From: Paraglaciecola arctica BSs20135
Lineage (GTDB): Bacteria; Pseudomonadota; Gammaproteobacteria; Enterobacterales; Alteromonadaceae
DNA: 64,000 bases
NCBI RefSeq assembly: GCF_000314995.1
Contig: NZ_BAEO01000062.1
Location: 186,001-250,000, forward strand
Reading direction: 5' to 3'
Shown here: in pieces, positions 39,453 to 46,878 of the stretch
Position numbering within the stretch: the first letter of the stretch is position 1
Layout: each line of letters begins with the position of its first letter
Position numbers and translations under genes: made by a program
Notes under the pieces: model-generated
Told to the model about the DNA's origin: nothing
The model's database searches: none
Seen by the model: only the letters and a program-made list of their open reading frames with translations

Positions 39453-40229
39453 TTAAGTAGCCTTGCTACAGGCTTTAACTAGGCGGTTAACTATGCGCTG
39501 TTCTGATGGGATATATGCTAAGTTATATTTACTCATGACTTTGTTGAAGTGAGTAATATATTCGCATCTATATTGATGATTTGGGGGCAGCCAATCAGAA
39601 ATGCCTTTAGCACCTTTTTGACGATTCAAAGACGCCTGAGCCAGAATTAAATTTTCACTATCATTAGCGAATAATGCCTTTTGATTTCTACTCCACAGAC
39701 TAGCGCCACGGCCATGGGCAAACTTTAAAGGCACTATGTGATCTAGATCTAAATCTGTGGATAGGGTGAAGGTTTCATTGGAATAGGGATCATACCATTG
39801 ACCCGAAAGCACATTACATTCTTTGTCTGATTTAAAAGCAACGGCTTTTGTAGATGTTTTGATCAGCAATTCATGTCGCGTATTCTGACAATCTTTATCA
39901 CTGTCTAACCAATGGGGCCAATCACTTCTGTCGTAAAGCGCGACAAAAGCTCTTCCTTGCTCAATAGCTTCATCGGTGGCTTTATCTATTGATTTGGTTT
40001 TTGCCTTAGGTAACCGTCCACCCTGTTCGATGCAAATAGCAACAGAATCAAAGGCTTGGTAATTTTTGGTGCGATTGAATGAGGCACTAGTTTGGTCGTG
40101 ACATATACCAGAAGACGAGAGTTTAACCTTAGGCTCAGAAGAGGAAATAGCCGCCATGCTATCAACACATATAGCGAGCACAAGGAACAACGAAAAGGGT
40201 ACAACTCTAAAAAATGTTACAGCTTTCAT
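39453..40229 (-). CDS. Exported HNH-type endonuclease
   Basis: This 258-aa protein starts with a signal peptide (1-27, ending DSMAA). The catalytic region has DLDHIVPLKFAHGRGASLWS, then FANDSENLILAQASLNRQKG, the H-N-H/N order of the DUF1524-like HNH nucleases. It ends with NHQYRCEYITHFNKVMSKY and a Cys-bearing tail. Export suggests extracellular or periplasmic nucleic-acid breakdown for nutrients rather than restriction. A fragment of a relative lies at 45416-45502. Confidence 0.85.
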   Translation of the reverse strand: MKAVTFFRVVPFSLFLVLAICVDSMAAISSSEPKVKLSSSGICHDQTSASFNRTKNYQAFDSVAICIEQGGRLPKAKTKSIDKATDEAIEQGRAFVALYDRSDWPHWLDSDKDCQNTRHELLIKTSTKAVAFKSDKECNVLSGQWYDPYSNETFTLSTDLDLDHIVPLKFAHGRGASLWSRNQKALFANDSENLILAQASLNRQKGAKGISDWLPPNHQYRCEYITHFNKVMSKYNLAYIPSEQRIVNRLVKACSKAT

Positions 40230-40410
40230 TTACAACTTAGATAAGACAATACGCTGTTATAGTTTGCCATGGTGGCAGAATAATAAAAGGTAATAATGGT
40301 TAAATTACCAAGTAACAGTGCAATCAGAGTAAGAAGTCGGCTTTGTGTCAACGTCCTTGATGTTTTTTGACTTTACTCGAACATGACGAACGGATTGCAT
40401 TTTCACACAA

Positions 40411-40500
40411 GAATAAGCCATTTTTTACTGAAACTTTAAATGCGAAAAAACAGTGGTAGAGCCACCAAAGCGAGTATCGGCATTGCCTACTGCATTGCCA
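40411..40500 (+). repeat. REP-like hairpin repeat, copy 1
   Basis: Shares its layout with 50742-50835: GAATAAG-CATTTTT, CTGAAACTT-AAATGCG, GCCACCAAAGCG-GTATCGGC. A GTGG...CCAC stem and a decayed ATCGGC hairpin are present. This copy lacks the TTACGATGG end motif. Confidence 0.75.
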
Positions 40501-40568
40501 TTTTCGATGGCGATCAGGTTTGTTTTAGTGACTAAAAAGTATCTATCACTCGCCTTTAAATGGTTTGT

Positions 40569-41483
40569 TTATTGTAGAGGGTGTTCTTTAAAAAAACTCC
40601 AAATGAGTTCAGTAGCAGGAATATGTTTATCCGTTGCGCCCAATCCATAACTGGCCAATTTATCGGCCATTTTGCTGCCTGGCCAAGTATGACCCGCTCT
40701 AGTGGATTGATAAAATATAACGTCGCCATGGTCTTGGCACTGGCTATAAGTCAGACGTGTGACTTGTTCTCCTAAATCAGTATTTTGTGCTTGTTTGACA
40801 CAATGATTGTTATCCAACCATCCGCTAATGGCTGGTTCGACTCCCATGCGCCAATAAGGCGGTGAGTCATCATTGGCGACATAGTGATTTACGCCGTCTT
40901 TTTTTCCGTGGAAAGTAATTACCGGAACCACTCTGGCTGGATGGCAATCTTCTGGAAAGCGGACACCAGCAACAGGACCAATGGCCGCAATTTGTTTGGA
41001 TAAATCACATGCTAGACGACTACTCATTCTTGCTCCACCGGAAAAACCCATGGCATAAATTCCATTGTTGTCGACGTTATATTGTTGTTTTAGCTGTGCG
41101 ATTAGCGTTTGCACAAAAAACACATCATCAACACCAAGCGGGTCTTTGTCTACATTCCAAGTCTTTGGGCCTTCAGGCGTGCGGCGATAAATCGCAGCGG
41201 GAGACACCGCAATAAAGCCGTGTTGTTGAGCCAGTGTTTCGATATTTGAAATTTCAACCTGTTGAGCGGGGCTGGCTGAAGTGCCATGAAAGTTCAAAAC
41301 GACAGGCATAGATTGGCTTTTGTCATAGCTAGAAGGGACAAATAAACGGTACTGCCTGTCTTGCTCTCGTATTGTGATATCACTTAAGTAGGTATTTTCT
41401 TGCGCCGTCACAAGTTCGCTGTATAAAGCCAGCCCCACGCCTAAGGTTAAACTGATTAAAATAGTCGGTAATAGTGATTTCAT
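40569..41483 (-). CDS. PHB-depolymerase-like secreted esterase
   Basis: A 304-aa alpha/beta hydrolase of the LpqC / polyhydroxybutyrate-depolymerase family with signal peptide (1-27). The oxyanion region is VVLNFHGTSASPAQQ, the nucleophile elbow GFSGGARM contains the Ser, and the late HTWPG holds the His. Relatives include feruloyl esterases. Exported and standing alone between REP-like repeats, it may degrade extracellular polyester or plant-derived esters. Confidence 0.85.
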   Translation of the reverse strand: MKSLLPTILISLTLGVGLALYSELVTAQENTYLSDITIREQDRQYRLFVPSSYDKSQSMPVVLNFHGTSASPAQQVEISNIETLAQQHGFIAVSPAAIYRRTPEGPKTWNVDKDPLGVDDVFFVQTLIAQLKQQYNVDNNGIYAMGFSGGARMSSRLACDLSKQIAAIGPVAGVRFPEDCHPARVVPVITFHGKKDGVNHYVANDDSPPYWRMGVEPAISGWLDNNHCVKQAQNTDLGEQVTRLTYSQCQDHGDVIFYQSTRAGHTWPGSKMADKLASYGLGATDKHIPATELIWSFFKEHPLQ

Positions 41484-41695
41484 ATTTTATCCTGAATTAG
41501 GCGGTTTGAATGTTGCCATGCAGTCAAGTTCATTTCTGTTCCTTTAGCATCGTAAATCTAATCAAAGTTGAAATCGGATCGTGATTAGAGATATCGCGAT
41601 CCCCGTCATTATCCTCATGATACATATAGTTATTACAACTTAAATCTTAACTGATAAAAATGATGTACTTTGCAAAATGCCGCCGTTACTAAATT

Positions 41696-41803
41696 TCTTA
41701 ACTGCACCAATAAAGCGGAAACAGTGACAGTGCCACCAAAGTAGGTTTCGGCAAAGCCGATTGTATTGCACTCCTATATGGCTGTCTTGTTAATTAGCGG
41801 GAA
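41696..41803 (+). repeat. REP-like hairpin repeat, copy 2
   Basis: Contains AAGCGGAAACAGTG, GTGCCACCAAAGTAGGT, the hairpin TTCGGCAAAGCCGA and the end motif ATATGGCTGTCTTGTTAATT. The GTAGGT before the hairpin matches the usual REP head. Confidence 0.75.
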
Positions 41804-41820
41804 TTACCTGCACTTAAGCT

Positions 41821-41858
41821 AAAAACATCAACCACAGGTTTAAAGTTTGGTTGATGCT
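41821..41858 (-). terminator. Terminator of the EF-hand gene
   Basis: On the minus strand GCATCAACC pairs with GGTTGATGT and is followed by TTTTT, 40 bp after the EF-hand gene's stop. Confidence 0.75.
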
Positions 41859-41897
41859 TTATCAGAGCTAAGAGGATTTACGGCAACTTCCCGTTAT

Positions 41898-42404
41898 TTA
41901 TGCGGTGGTATTGATTGGTGGGGCGACTTTATTCATTAATTCAACTGAACGTTGCACCCCGTCTTTTGAATAACCATCGTTTTTTAATTCCGCTAATAGA
42001 TCATTTAGCTGAGTGGCTGTATTTTGATCTTTAGTGTCATTAGCGATAGAAGACAACATGGTTTTAAAGGAATCAAACTGAGATTCTTTGCTAGCATCTG
42101 GTGCTCCATATAAACCGACTTCTCCGTCCATACGCGCCATCATTTGAGCCATTGTTTGGTCGCGTTCCTGAATGGCTTTATTGTGCTCATCTTGGGATAG
42201 GTTACCGTCGCCATTGCCGTCCATATCACTGAACATATCAGCAGAACTAGCACTGTCCACACCTTGTGTACTTAATGCTTCCATAAATTCAGTCGCACTA
42301 ACGGTTCCATCTTGATTAGTATCGGCAATATCAAATTGCTGTTGTGATTGTTCCTGTTTGCGGGCAGAAGGATCAACGCCTCCACCTATAGACATTATAC
42401 TCAT
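41898..42404 (-). CDS. EF-hand protein
   Basis: A 168-aa soluble acidic protein with no signal peptide. Two canonical EF-hand loops are seen: DTNQDGTVSATEF (about 28-40) and DMDGNGDGNLSQDE (about 61-74). The rest is helical and Gln/Met-rich. It resembles bacterial EF-hand proteins with a C-terminal DUF-like helical part. It is probably a Ca2+-responsive cytosolic protein; the partner is unknown. A clear terminator follows. Confidence 0.85.
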   Translation of the reverse strand: MSIMSIGGGVDPSARKQEQSQQQFDIADTNQDGTVSATEFMEALSTQGVDSASSADMFSDMDGNGDGNLSQDEHNKAIQERDQTMAQMMARMDGEVGLYGAPDASKESQFDSFKTMLSSIANDTKDQNTATQLNDLLAELKNDGYSKDGVQRSVELMNKVAPPINTTA

Positions 42405-42919
42405 TGGTTGCTCCCTTTAATTAAAATCAGTTATACCGAAAGCATTAATAAGTCCAATTAATGTAAAGATTGCGTAAAGCTGCAATGTGAATGAATAAGT
42501 TATTGATATTTAATTGATAAATTTGTTTTGTGTTGAAAGGGAGAGCTGAGTTATGACGCTATTTAAAACGAATTTTGGGAGAGGCGGCAGCTCTTTGCCA
42601 GTTTCAGGAAACCCATGAGGCAACACAGAACCTGAACGTTAAAGAGTGAAGGTAAAGAAGAAAGAGACACGCGTCCCTTAAACTCCCAACTTTAAAACCA
42701 CAGGATCCAAATAACAGCAGTACTTTATACTTGTTGATTACGCTGTGATTGGTTAGTTTATTACTTTGAGTGCCTTTTTAAAACGTTATAACCCTGAACA
42801 ATATTTAACCCTTAATTACTTTAATTTTCTGTATAAACTGAAGAACACCTCTAACATCGCTCATTGGCAAATGTTAAAAGTATTGCAGAGCCCCTTTTCT
42901 TTTAAGTTGACTAACTATA
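42405..42919. other. Gene-free stretch
   Basis: About 515 bp between divergent genes. A short repeat at about 42663-42700 (AGACACGCGTCCCTTAAAC, then CCAACTTTAAAA) recurs in altered form at about 43788-43830. A frame of 68 codons from 42766 overlaps the next gene's start and looks spurious. Confidence 0.4.
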
Positions 42920-43426
42920 ATGCCCGACTTTTTACTTTCACAATTGCTTGTTTCTGTCACACTCATTATTGAATGTGGAGCGATGCAACTTAAAAACAAA
43001 AACTATATTTTGGCAGCGCTATCAGTTAGTTGCTTCTTTAATGGTTTTCATTACCTATTGCTTGAGCAACCTACGGCAGGTTATATATTTTTATTTTCAA
43101 GTATTCGCTTTTTGATTTCAATTAAGTGGAAGTTTCAATGGATTTCAGCGGCTTCCCTGTGTGTTAGCTTAATCATTACGGTATCCACCTATATAGGAAT
43201 ATTGAGCATAATTGGATTTTTTGCGACTATTTTCATTACTATTGGATCATTTAGTAAAAATGACCGGTTTTTACGTTTGATGATGATTACGGGTGGCTCA
43301 GTGTGGTTGTTGCATAACCTTCTTTTGTGGACGCCAGTAGGTATTCTCGTAGAAGTCATTTTTGTTGGAAGCAGTTGCATTGGTTACTATCGCTACTATG
43401 TTGCCCACAAACCTTCAGAGCCCTAA
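42920..43426 (+). CDS. YgjV-like inner membrane protein
   Basis: A 168-aa protein with about six hydrophobic helices. It fits the YgjV family: a first pair ending ALSVSCFFNGFHYLLLEQPTAG-type, then FLFSSIRFLISIKW, and a WLLHNLLLWTPVGILVEV block near the end. The function of the family is unknown. The start MPDFLLSQLL is typical. Confidence 0.75.
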   Translation: MPDFLLSQLLVSVTLIIECGAMQLKNKNYILAALSVSCFFNGFHYLLLEQPTAGYIFLFSSIRFLISIKWKFQWISAASLCVSLIITVSTYIGILSIIGFFATIFITIGSFSKNDRFLRLMMITGGSVWLLHNLLLWTPVGILVEVIFVGSSCIGYYRYYVAHKPSEP

Positions 43427-43497
43427 CCAATATGTAAAGCAGCACAGAAGAAAAAAATAGCTAATCTTCAGCTTTATTTTGGCGCTTGATTAATATT

Positions 43498-43515
43498 TAA
43501 CCTGAATTCAGGTTA
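43498..43515. repeat. Perfect 18-bp palindrome
   Basis: TAACCTGAATTCAGGTTA is fully self-complementary. Its half, GARTTCAGGTTA, also ends the dispersed repeats at 25670 and 43740 and occurs at about 34117-34128. Confidence 0.8.
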
Positions 43516-43649
43516 AAACGTGCCGCGAAACATAATAAAAATTTAATTAAAAAAAAACAGTAGGTTAGACGTTTTAAATTGATTTGCTCGGTCATTTAAT
43601 GCATCCAGTGCTGATATTATTGTGTTTATCAAGGCGAGCTTGTGAAGGA

Positions 43650-43740
43650 ATAGCCAGCTATTGAGAGCAAGTTCAACGAAGATAGGCGCAATAATAGCGG
43701 TGCTGGACGGTATGGCTTATCCCGAGTTCAGGTTATTTAC
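43650..43740 (+). repeat. Dispersed intergenic repeat, copy B
   Basis: Second copy of the element at 25579-25670; both end in CGAGTTCAGGTTAT. Just after it (43740 onward) lies ACCAATCCG-TTGATAAGTG, a decayed end of the element at 44372. Confidence 0.75.
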
Positions 43741-43961
43741 CAATCCGTGTTGATAAGTGCTCACTCAGCAAGCATTTAAGCTAAAGAAGACATCCGTCCC
43801 TAAAAATTTGTAATTCCTAACTTTAAAAACTTAAAATCGTTCTTCCAAAGGATAATGGCTGTGATAGAACTGAGATATGTAGAAAGTCGGAAAAAAGCCG
43901 TGTATAAACACGGATCTTTTCTGGCATTTAATATTGTTATATTTTTATCAAGGGGTTGGGA

Positions 43962-44291
43962 ATGGGTTACTGGTATTTAGCAATTGCGATTGGTGCTGAA
44001 GTTATAGCCACATTAGCACTCAAGGCGTCAAATGGTTTTTCTAATTCCACTTCTAGCACTATTTGTGTAATTGGTTATGCAATCGCATTTTATTTCCTGT
44101 CTTTAGTCCTTAAAACTGTTCCCGTAGGCATCGCTTATGCAATTTGGGCTGGAATGGGAATTATCTTAATTGCATCAATAAGTGCAGTTTTGTATAAACA
44201 AATACCAGATTTACCAGCAATTATCGGTATGGTATTAATTTTGGCTGGTGTTGTAGTTATTAATGTATTCTCAAAGACAGTAAGTCATTAA
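43962..44291 (+). CDS. Small multidrug resistance (EmrE/SugE-type) transporter
   Basis: A 109-aa protein with four helices. The first holds the essential Glu (AIGAEVIATLALKAS), and the family block GIAYAIWAGMGI lies in helix 3, followed by a QIPDLPAIIGMVLILAGVV stretch. It probably exports quaternary ammonium or other cationic compounds by proton exchange as an antiparallel dimer. ATG 43962 has AAGGGG 6 bases upstream; TTG 43956 overlaps that site. A terminator follows. Confidence 0.92.
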   Translation: MGYWYLAIAIGAEVIATLALKASNGFSNSTSSTICVIGYAIAFYFLSLVLKTVPVGIAYAIWAGMGIILIASISAVLYKQIPDLPAIIGMVLILAGVVVINVFSKTVSH

Positions 44292-44323
44292 AAATATAAC
44301 AAAAATTAAGAAAGGACAAAAAC

Positions 44324-44366
44324 AGTTGGCTGGTTCCGCTCCGCATTTTAGCCAACTACATTTTTT
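44324..44366 (+). terminator. Terminator of the SMR gene
   Basis: AGTTGGCT pairs with AGCCAACT around an 18-base loop, followed shortly by TTTTTT. Confidence 0.8.
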
Positions 44367-44371
44367 CCTTA

Positions 44372-44635
44372 ATACCAATCCGCATAAAGAAGTGACCTCT
44401 CAGCGAGATTTTAAAAGGGCTTAATCAAGGCGCTTGAATGAAGTAATAGTTATTCTATTGCGAATTCGAGCAACGCAGAGTAAGCCCTTTTAAAACTCGC
44501 CCTAAAGGGAAAGCACCAGCCATTCTTGCACTTCGTTCTCACTATTTGAAAGGGCTTGCCATTCCTGCATAGTGACGCCTTGTGCAAAAATGGCTGGTGA
44601 TTTCTGAGTGGTCACTTCTTTATGCGGAATGGTAT
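44372..44635. mobile_element. MITE-like element with 32-bp terminal inverted repeats
   Basis: The left end 44372-44403 (ATACCAATCCGCATAAAG, AAGTGACCTCTCAG) and the right end 44604-44635 match as inverted repeats with about two mismatches in 32. Inside are two more stems: TTTTAAAAGGGCTTA (44409-44423) with its perfect complement at 44481-44495, and CACCAGCCATTCTTGCAC (44514-44531) with 44582-44599. No reading frame is present. Partial ends lie at about 43737, 48074-48099 and 60239. Confidence 0.8.
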
Positions 44636-44713
44636 AATAGGGCTGCTCTCTTACGATGACTGTTTAGTTAATTGCTGTTAATTTTATTCGCCCTAGGTAT
44701 AGGCAGATGTATA

Positions 44714-45217
44714 TTAGATTTCAGGTAAGATAACCCTGTCGATAATGTGGATCACACCATTTGAGGTCATGATGTCGGTCTTGATCACAGTGGCGTTGTT
44801 GATTTTAAAACCATCTGAGCTATCGATAACAATGTCGTCACCTTGAACTGTTTTCACTTTATTTAACTTCACCACATCCGCTGCCATCATCTTACCTGCA
44901 ACAACATGATAAGTGAGTATGGCTGCTAGTTTTTGTTTATTCTTTACATTTAATAGATCACCTAAAGTGCCCTCAGATAGTTCTACAAAGGCGGCATTAG
45001 AAGGGGCAAATAAGGTAAATGGCCCTTTTCCTTTAAGAGTATCTTCCAAACGAGCTGCTTTTATGGCGGTGACCAAAGTGGTAAGTGAAGGATCGGCCAC
45101 TACGGTTTCGAAAATATCTAACCTTTGCGAATTGTGGTGCGAAGCCAATGCGCTGGCAGACATAAAGGTTAAGGATAATACCGCGATTGAAATAAACTTA
45201 GTTAAAGACACTTTCAT
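44714..45217 (-). CDS. Fasciclin (FAS1) domain exported protein
   Basis: A 167-aa protein with signal peptide (1-25, ending ALAS). One FAS1 domain shows the H1 motif GPFTLFAPSNAAFVEL and the H2 motif NGVIHIIDRVILPEI, with TYHVVAGKMM between them. Single-domain FAS1 proteins mediate adhesion or surface interactions in many bacteria. It stands alone, next to the MITE-like element. Confidence 0.92.
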   Translation of the reverse strand: MKVSLTKFISIAVLSLTFMSASALASHHNSQRLDIFETVVADPSLTTLVTAIKAARLEDTLKGKGPFTLFAPSNAAFVELSEGTLGDLLNVKNKQKLAAILTYHVVAGKMMAADVVKLNKVKTVQGDDIVIDSSDGFKINNATVIKTDIMTSNGVIHIIDRVILPEI

Positions 45218-45415
45218 AAATGCTCCCTATTTTGCTGGTGAAAAAATTGCTAACCCTTCAAACGTTTTGGTTCGTTAAAATATTAGCAGTTACCCCTATT
45301 ACTACCTAAAAAGACGGACATTTGACTACAATTTTGGCTTAAGTGATTGATGAGAAGATCAATGACGGTATCTGTTACTCCAAGCCGTGTCTATCTTAAT
45401 ACTCAAATACCTTTT

Positions 45416-45502
45416 CTAGGCGGCTTTCGAAGAAGTCTTTACAAGCCGATTCATGACCTTATTGAAGTGAGCAATGTATTGGCATCGATATTGATGGTTA
45501 GG
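45416..45502 (-). pseudogene. Fragment of an HNH endonuclease gene
   Basis: The minus strand reads PNHQYRCQYIAHFNKVM, then directly NRLVKTSSKAA and TAG. This matches the C-terminus of the nuclease at 39453-40229 (NHQYRCEYITHFNKVM and, 15 residues later, NRLVKACSKAT). The 5' part of the gene is gone and about 15 internal codons are deleted. A REP-like end motif abuts its truncated side. Confidence 0.75.
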
Positions 45503-45506
45503 TTAC

Positions 45507-45534
45507 CCTCTTACGATGGCTGTCTTGTTAATTC
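45507..45534 (+). repeat. Isolated REP-like end motif
   Basis: CTCTTACGATGG and CTGTCTTGTTAATT form the same end motif as in the array at 50620-50907, here without its hairpins. Confidence 0.65.
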
Positions 45535-45606
45535 GTTACTTTTGCGTATTTTTTTAATGGCGCAACCATGCACAAAGTCTACGACTTTGTGTATGGCCAG
45601 AACTGG

Positions 45607-46026
45607 TTATACCGCTGCTAGTTTCCAAGCGGCTAGTATGAGCATCGCAATCAATACAAAGCACCCAAGCAAGAACAACCGCAGTCTCATTGGGACATAA
45701 TTGGAACCAATATGTACATAAGCATGAGCGAATCTACTCAGCGCGAACAACCATGCGAGACCTATGGCAACCATATCTGCAGCATTAATACTGTAGAGCA
45801 CCAAACACAGAACGTAGAACAACACTGGAGCTTCAAATTGGTTGGCAATGTTGTTGGACACCTTGACCACATCCTCCGGCCATACTCTATTATTTAATGC
45901 CGCTTGCTGGCGATTTACTGCACTGGCTTTTACTGCCTTGGCCTTCCTCACCCCAAGCGTAATGAACATTATCAGGGTCAGAAAAATTTGCGCTAGAACA
46001 GGCCATAAAATGTGGTTTGAGTTCAT
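45607..46026 (-). CDS. MAPEG family membrane protein, copy 1
   Basis: A 139-aa protein with four hydrophobic helices. The block NIANQFEAPVLFYVLCLVLY in helix 2 and the SRFAHAYVHIGSNYVPMRL loop are typical of bacterial MAPEG proteins (glutathione/eicosanoid metabolism superfamily). The Glu and Arg residues of these motifs are present. It diverges from a TetR regulator about 130 bp away, which probably controls it. Confidence 0.85.
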   Translation of the reverse strand: MNSNHILWPVLAQIFLTLIMFITLGVRKAKAVKASAVNRQQAALNNRVWPEDVVKVSNNIANQFEAPVLFYVLCLVLYSINAADMVAIGLAWLFALSRFAHAYVHIGSNYVPMRLRLFLLGCFVLIAMLILAAWKLAAV

Positions 46027-46130
46027 TGGATCCCTCGTTGTTACTAATAAATCAATAGAAGGTGTAGCCCGAGGCTTTGGCCCCTTAATGGACTATCTGT
46101 AGCTGGTAAATATCCAAGCCGGTGTTAAAA

Positions 46131-46168
46131 TGGACAGTGTCAGTTTAAGGAATTATATGGACAGTGTC
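46131..46168. promoter_or_regulatory. Two palindromes, likely TetR operators
   Basis: GACAGTGTC occurs at 46133-46141 and 46160-46168, 27 bp apart, in the gap before and over the TetR start. Each is a 4+1+4 inverted repeat inside TGGACAGTGTCA. In the second copy of the block the first site is intact, but the second reads GACAGTTTC. Confidence 0.5.
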
Positions 46169-46789
46169 AATTTGAAAGCAAAGCAGAAACGTACCGCGGG
46201 GCAAAAACACGGAGATCTAAGAATGGTATTGCTTAGAGAGGGATTATCACTGCTCGATTCTCAAGGAGTCGAAGGTGTCACTATCCGCGCCGTAGCACGC
46301 AACGCAGGTGTGGCCCATTCAGCGCCCGCTAACCATTTTCCATCCAAGCGAGTAATGCTGACCGCCATCGCGGCAAAAATTTTTGCAGAATTGGCTGATC
46401 TCACCATAGAGGCGGTAACTGATTTAGCCGATAAACCAGAAGAGGCCATTCAAGCCTTCGCTGAAACTTGTTTCCAGTTTGCTTTCGACACCCCCAATCG
46501 CTATCAACTACTCTGGCAACGCCAGCTCATTGACCAAGACGATACAGCACTTGCTACGGAAATGGATCGCGTCTATTCAGCCCTACTTTCATTACTGCGA
46601 CAAGACCAAGTAAAGCACCGCGTGGACATCGAGACAGATGCAATTGCGATATGGTCAATGATTCACGGTTACATAAGCATGCGACTGGATGGAAATTTTG
46701 AGGCCGCTAAAGATACAGTAACGAACCTTCCACGGCATAAAGCAATTCTGCTGTCACTCATTGATGGTATTTACTACCGTGATAGTTGA
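46157..46789 (+). CDS. TetR/AcrR family regulator, copy 1
   Basis: A 210-aa protein. The N-terminal helix-turn-helix (about 25-70) has GVEGVTIRAVARNAGVAHSA, then NHFPSKRVMLTAI. The C-terminal ligand domain is helical (TetR_C-like, RYQLLWQRQLID). ATG 46157 has AAGGA 5 bases upstream and is preferred; an earlier in-frame ATG at 46130 lacks a ribosome site. It diverges from the MAPEG gene and probably represses it. Confidence 0.87.
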   Translation: MDSVNLKAKQKRTAGQKHGDLRMVLLREGLSLLDSQGVEGVTIRAVARNAGVAHSAPANHFPSKRVMLTAIAAKIFAELADLTIEAVTDLADKPEEAIQAFAETCFQFAFDTPNRYQLLWQRQLIDQDDTALATEMDRVYSALLSLLRQDQVKHRVDIETDAIAIWSMIHGYISMRLDGNFEAAKDTVTNLPRHKAILLSLIDGIYYRDS

Positions 46790-46878
46790 AACTTTCAAGA
46801 CAGAAGAGCTTTGGCGGAGTCACCAATGAAGAAATAGACGAAGTCGAATTCTCTTACCCTCTTACGATGGTTAATTCG

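Larger units (their letters stand above)
45218..45606. other. Gene-free stretch with gene fragment and repeats
   Basis: This gap holds the fasciclin promoter, the HNH nuclease fragment (45416-45502), one REP-like end motif (45508-45534) and a perfect hairpin CACAAAGTC-TAC-GACTTTGTG at 45571-45591. Confidence 0.6.
45600..46872. repeat. Direct duplication, copy 1 (MAPEG-TetR block)
   Basis: Aligns base for base with 48330-49602 (offset 2730, no gaps). By eye I count about 30 differences in 1273 bp, or about 97-98% identity. Each copy holds a MAPEG gene and a divergent TetR gene. The two copies flank an esterase gene. Confidence 0.9.

Noticed and set aside
40453-40650. 65-codon frame starting in the REP-like copy
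   Set aside because: It derives from repeat DNA and overlaps the end of the esterase gene.
42766-42972. 68-codon frame before the YgjV-like gene
   Set aside because: It overlaps the start of the real gene by 53 bp in another frame and has no supporting features.
45842-46102. 86-codon plus frame, and its longer form 48572-49519 fused to TetR copy 2
   Set aside because: It is antisense to the MAPEG gene. The fusion exists only because a stop changed to CAG in copy 2; the real TetR start has its own ribosome site.
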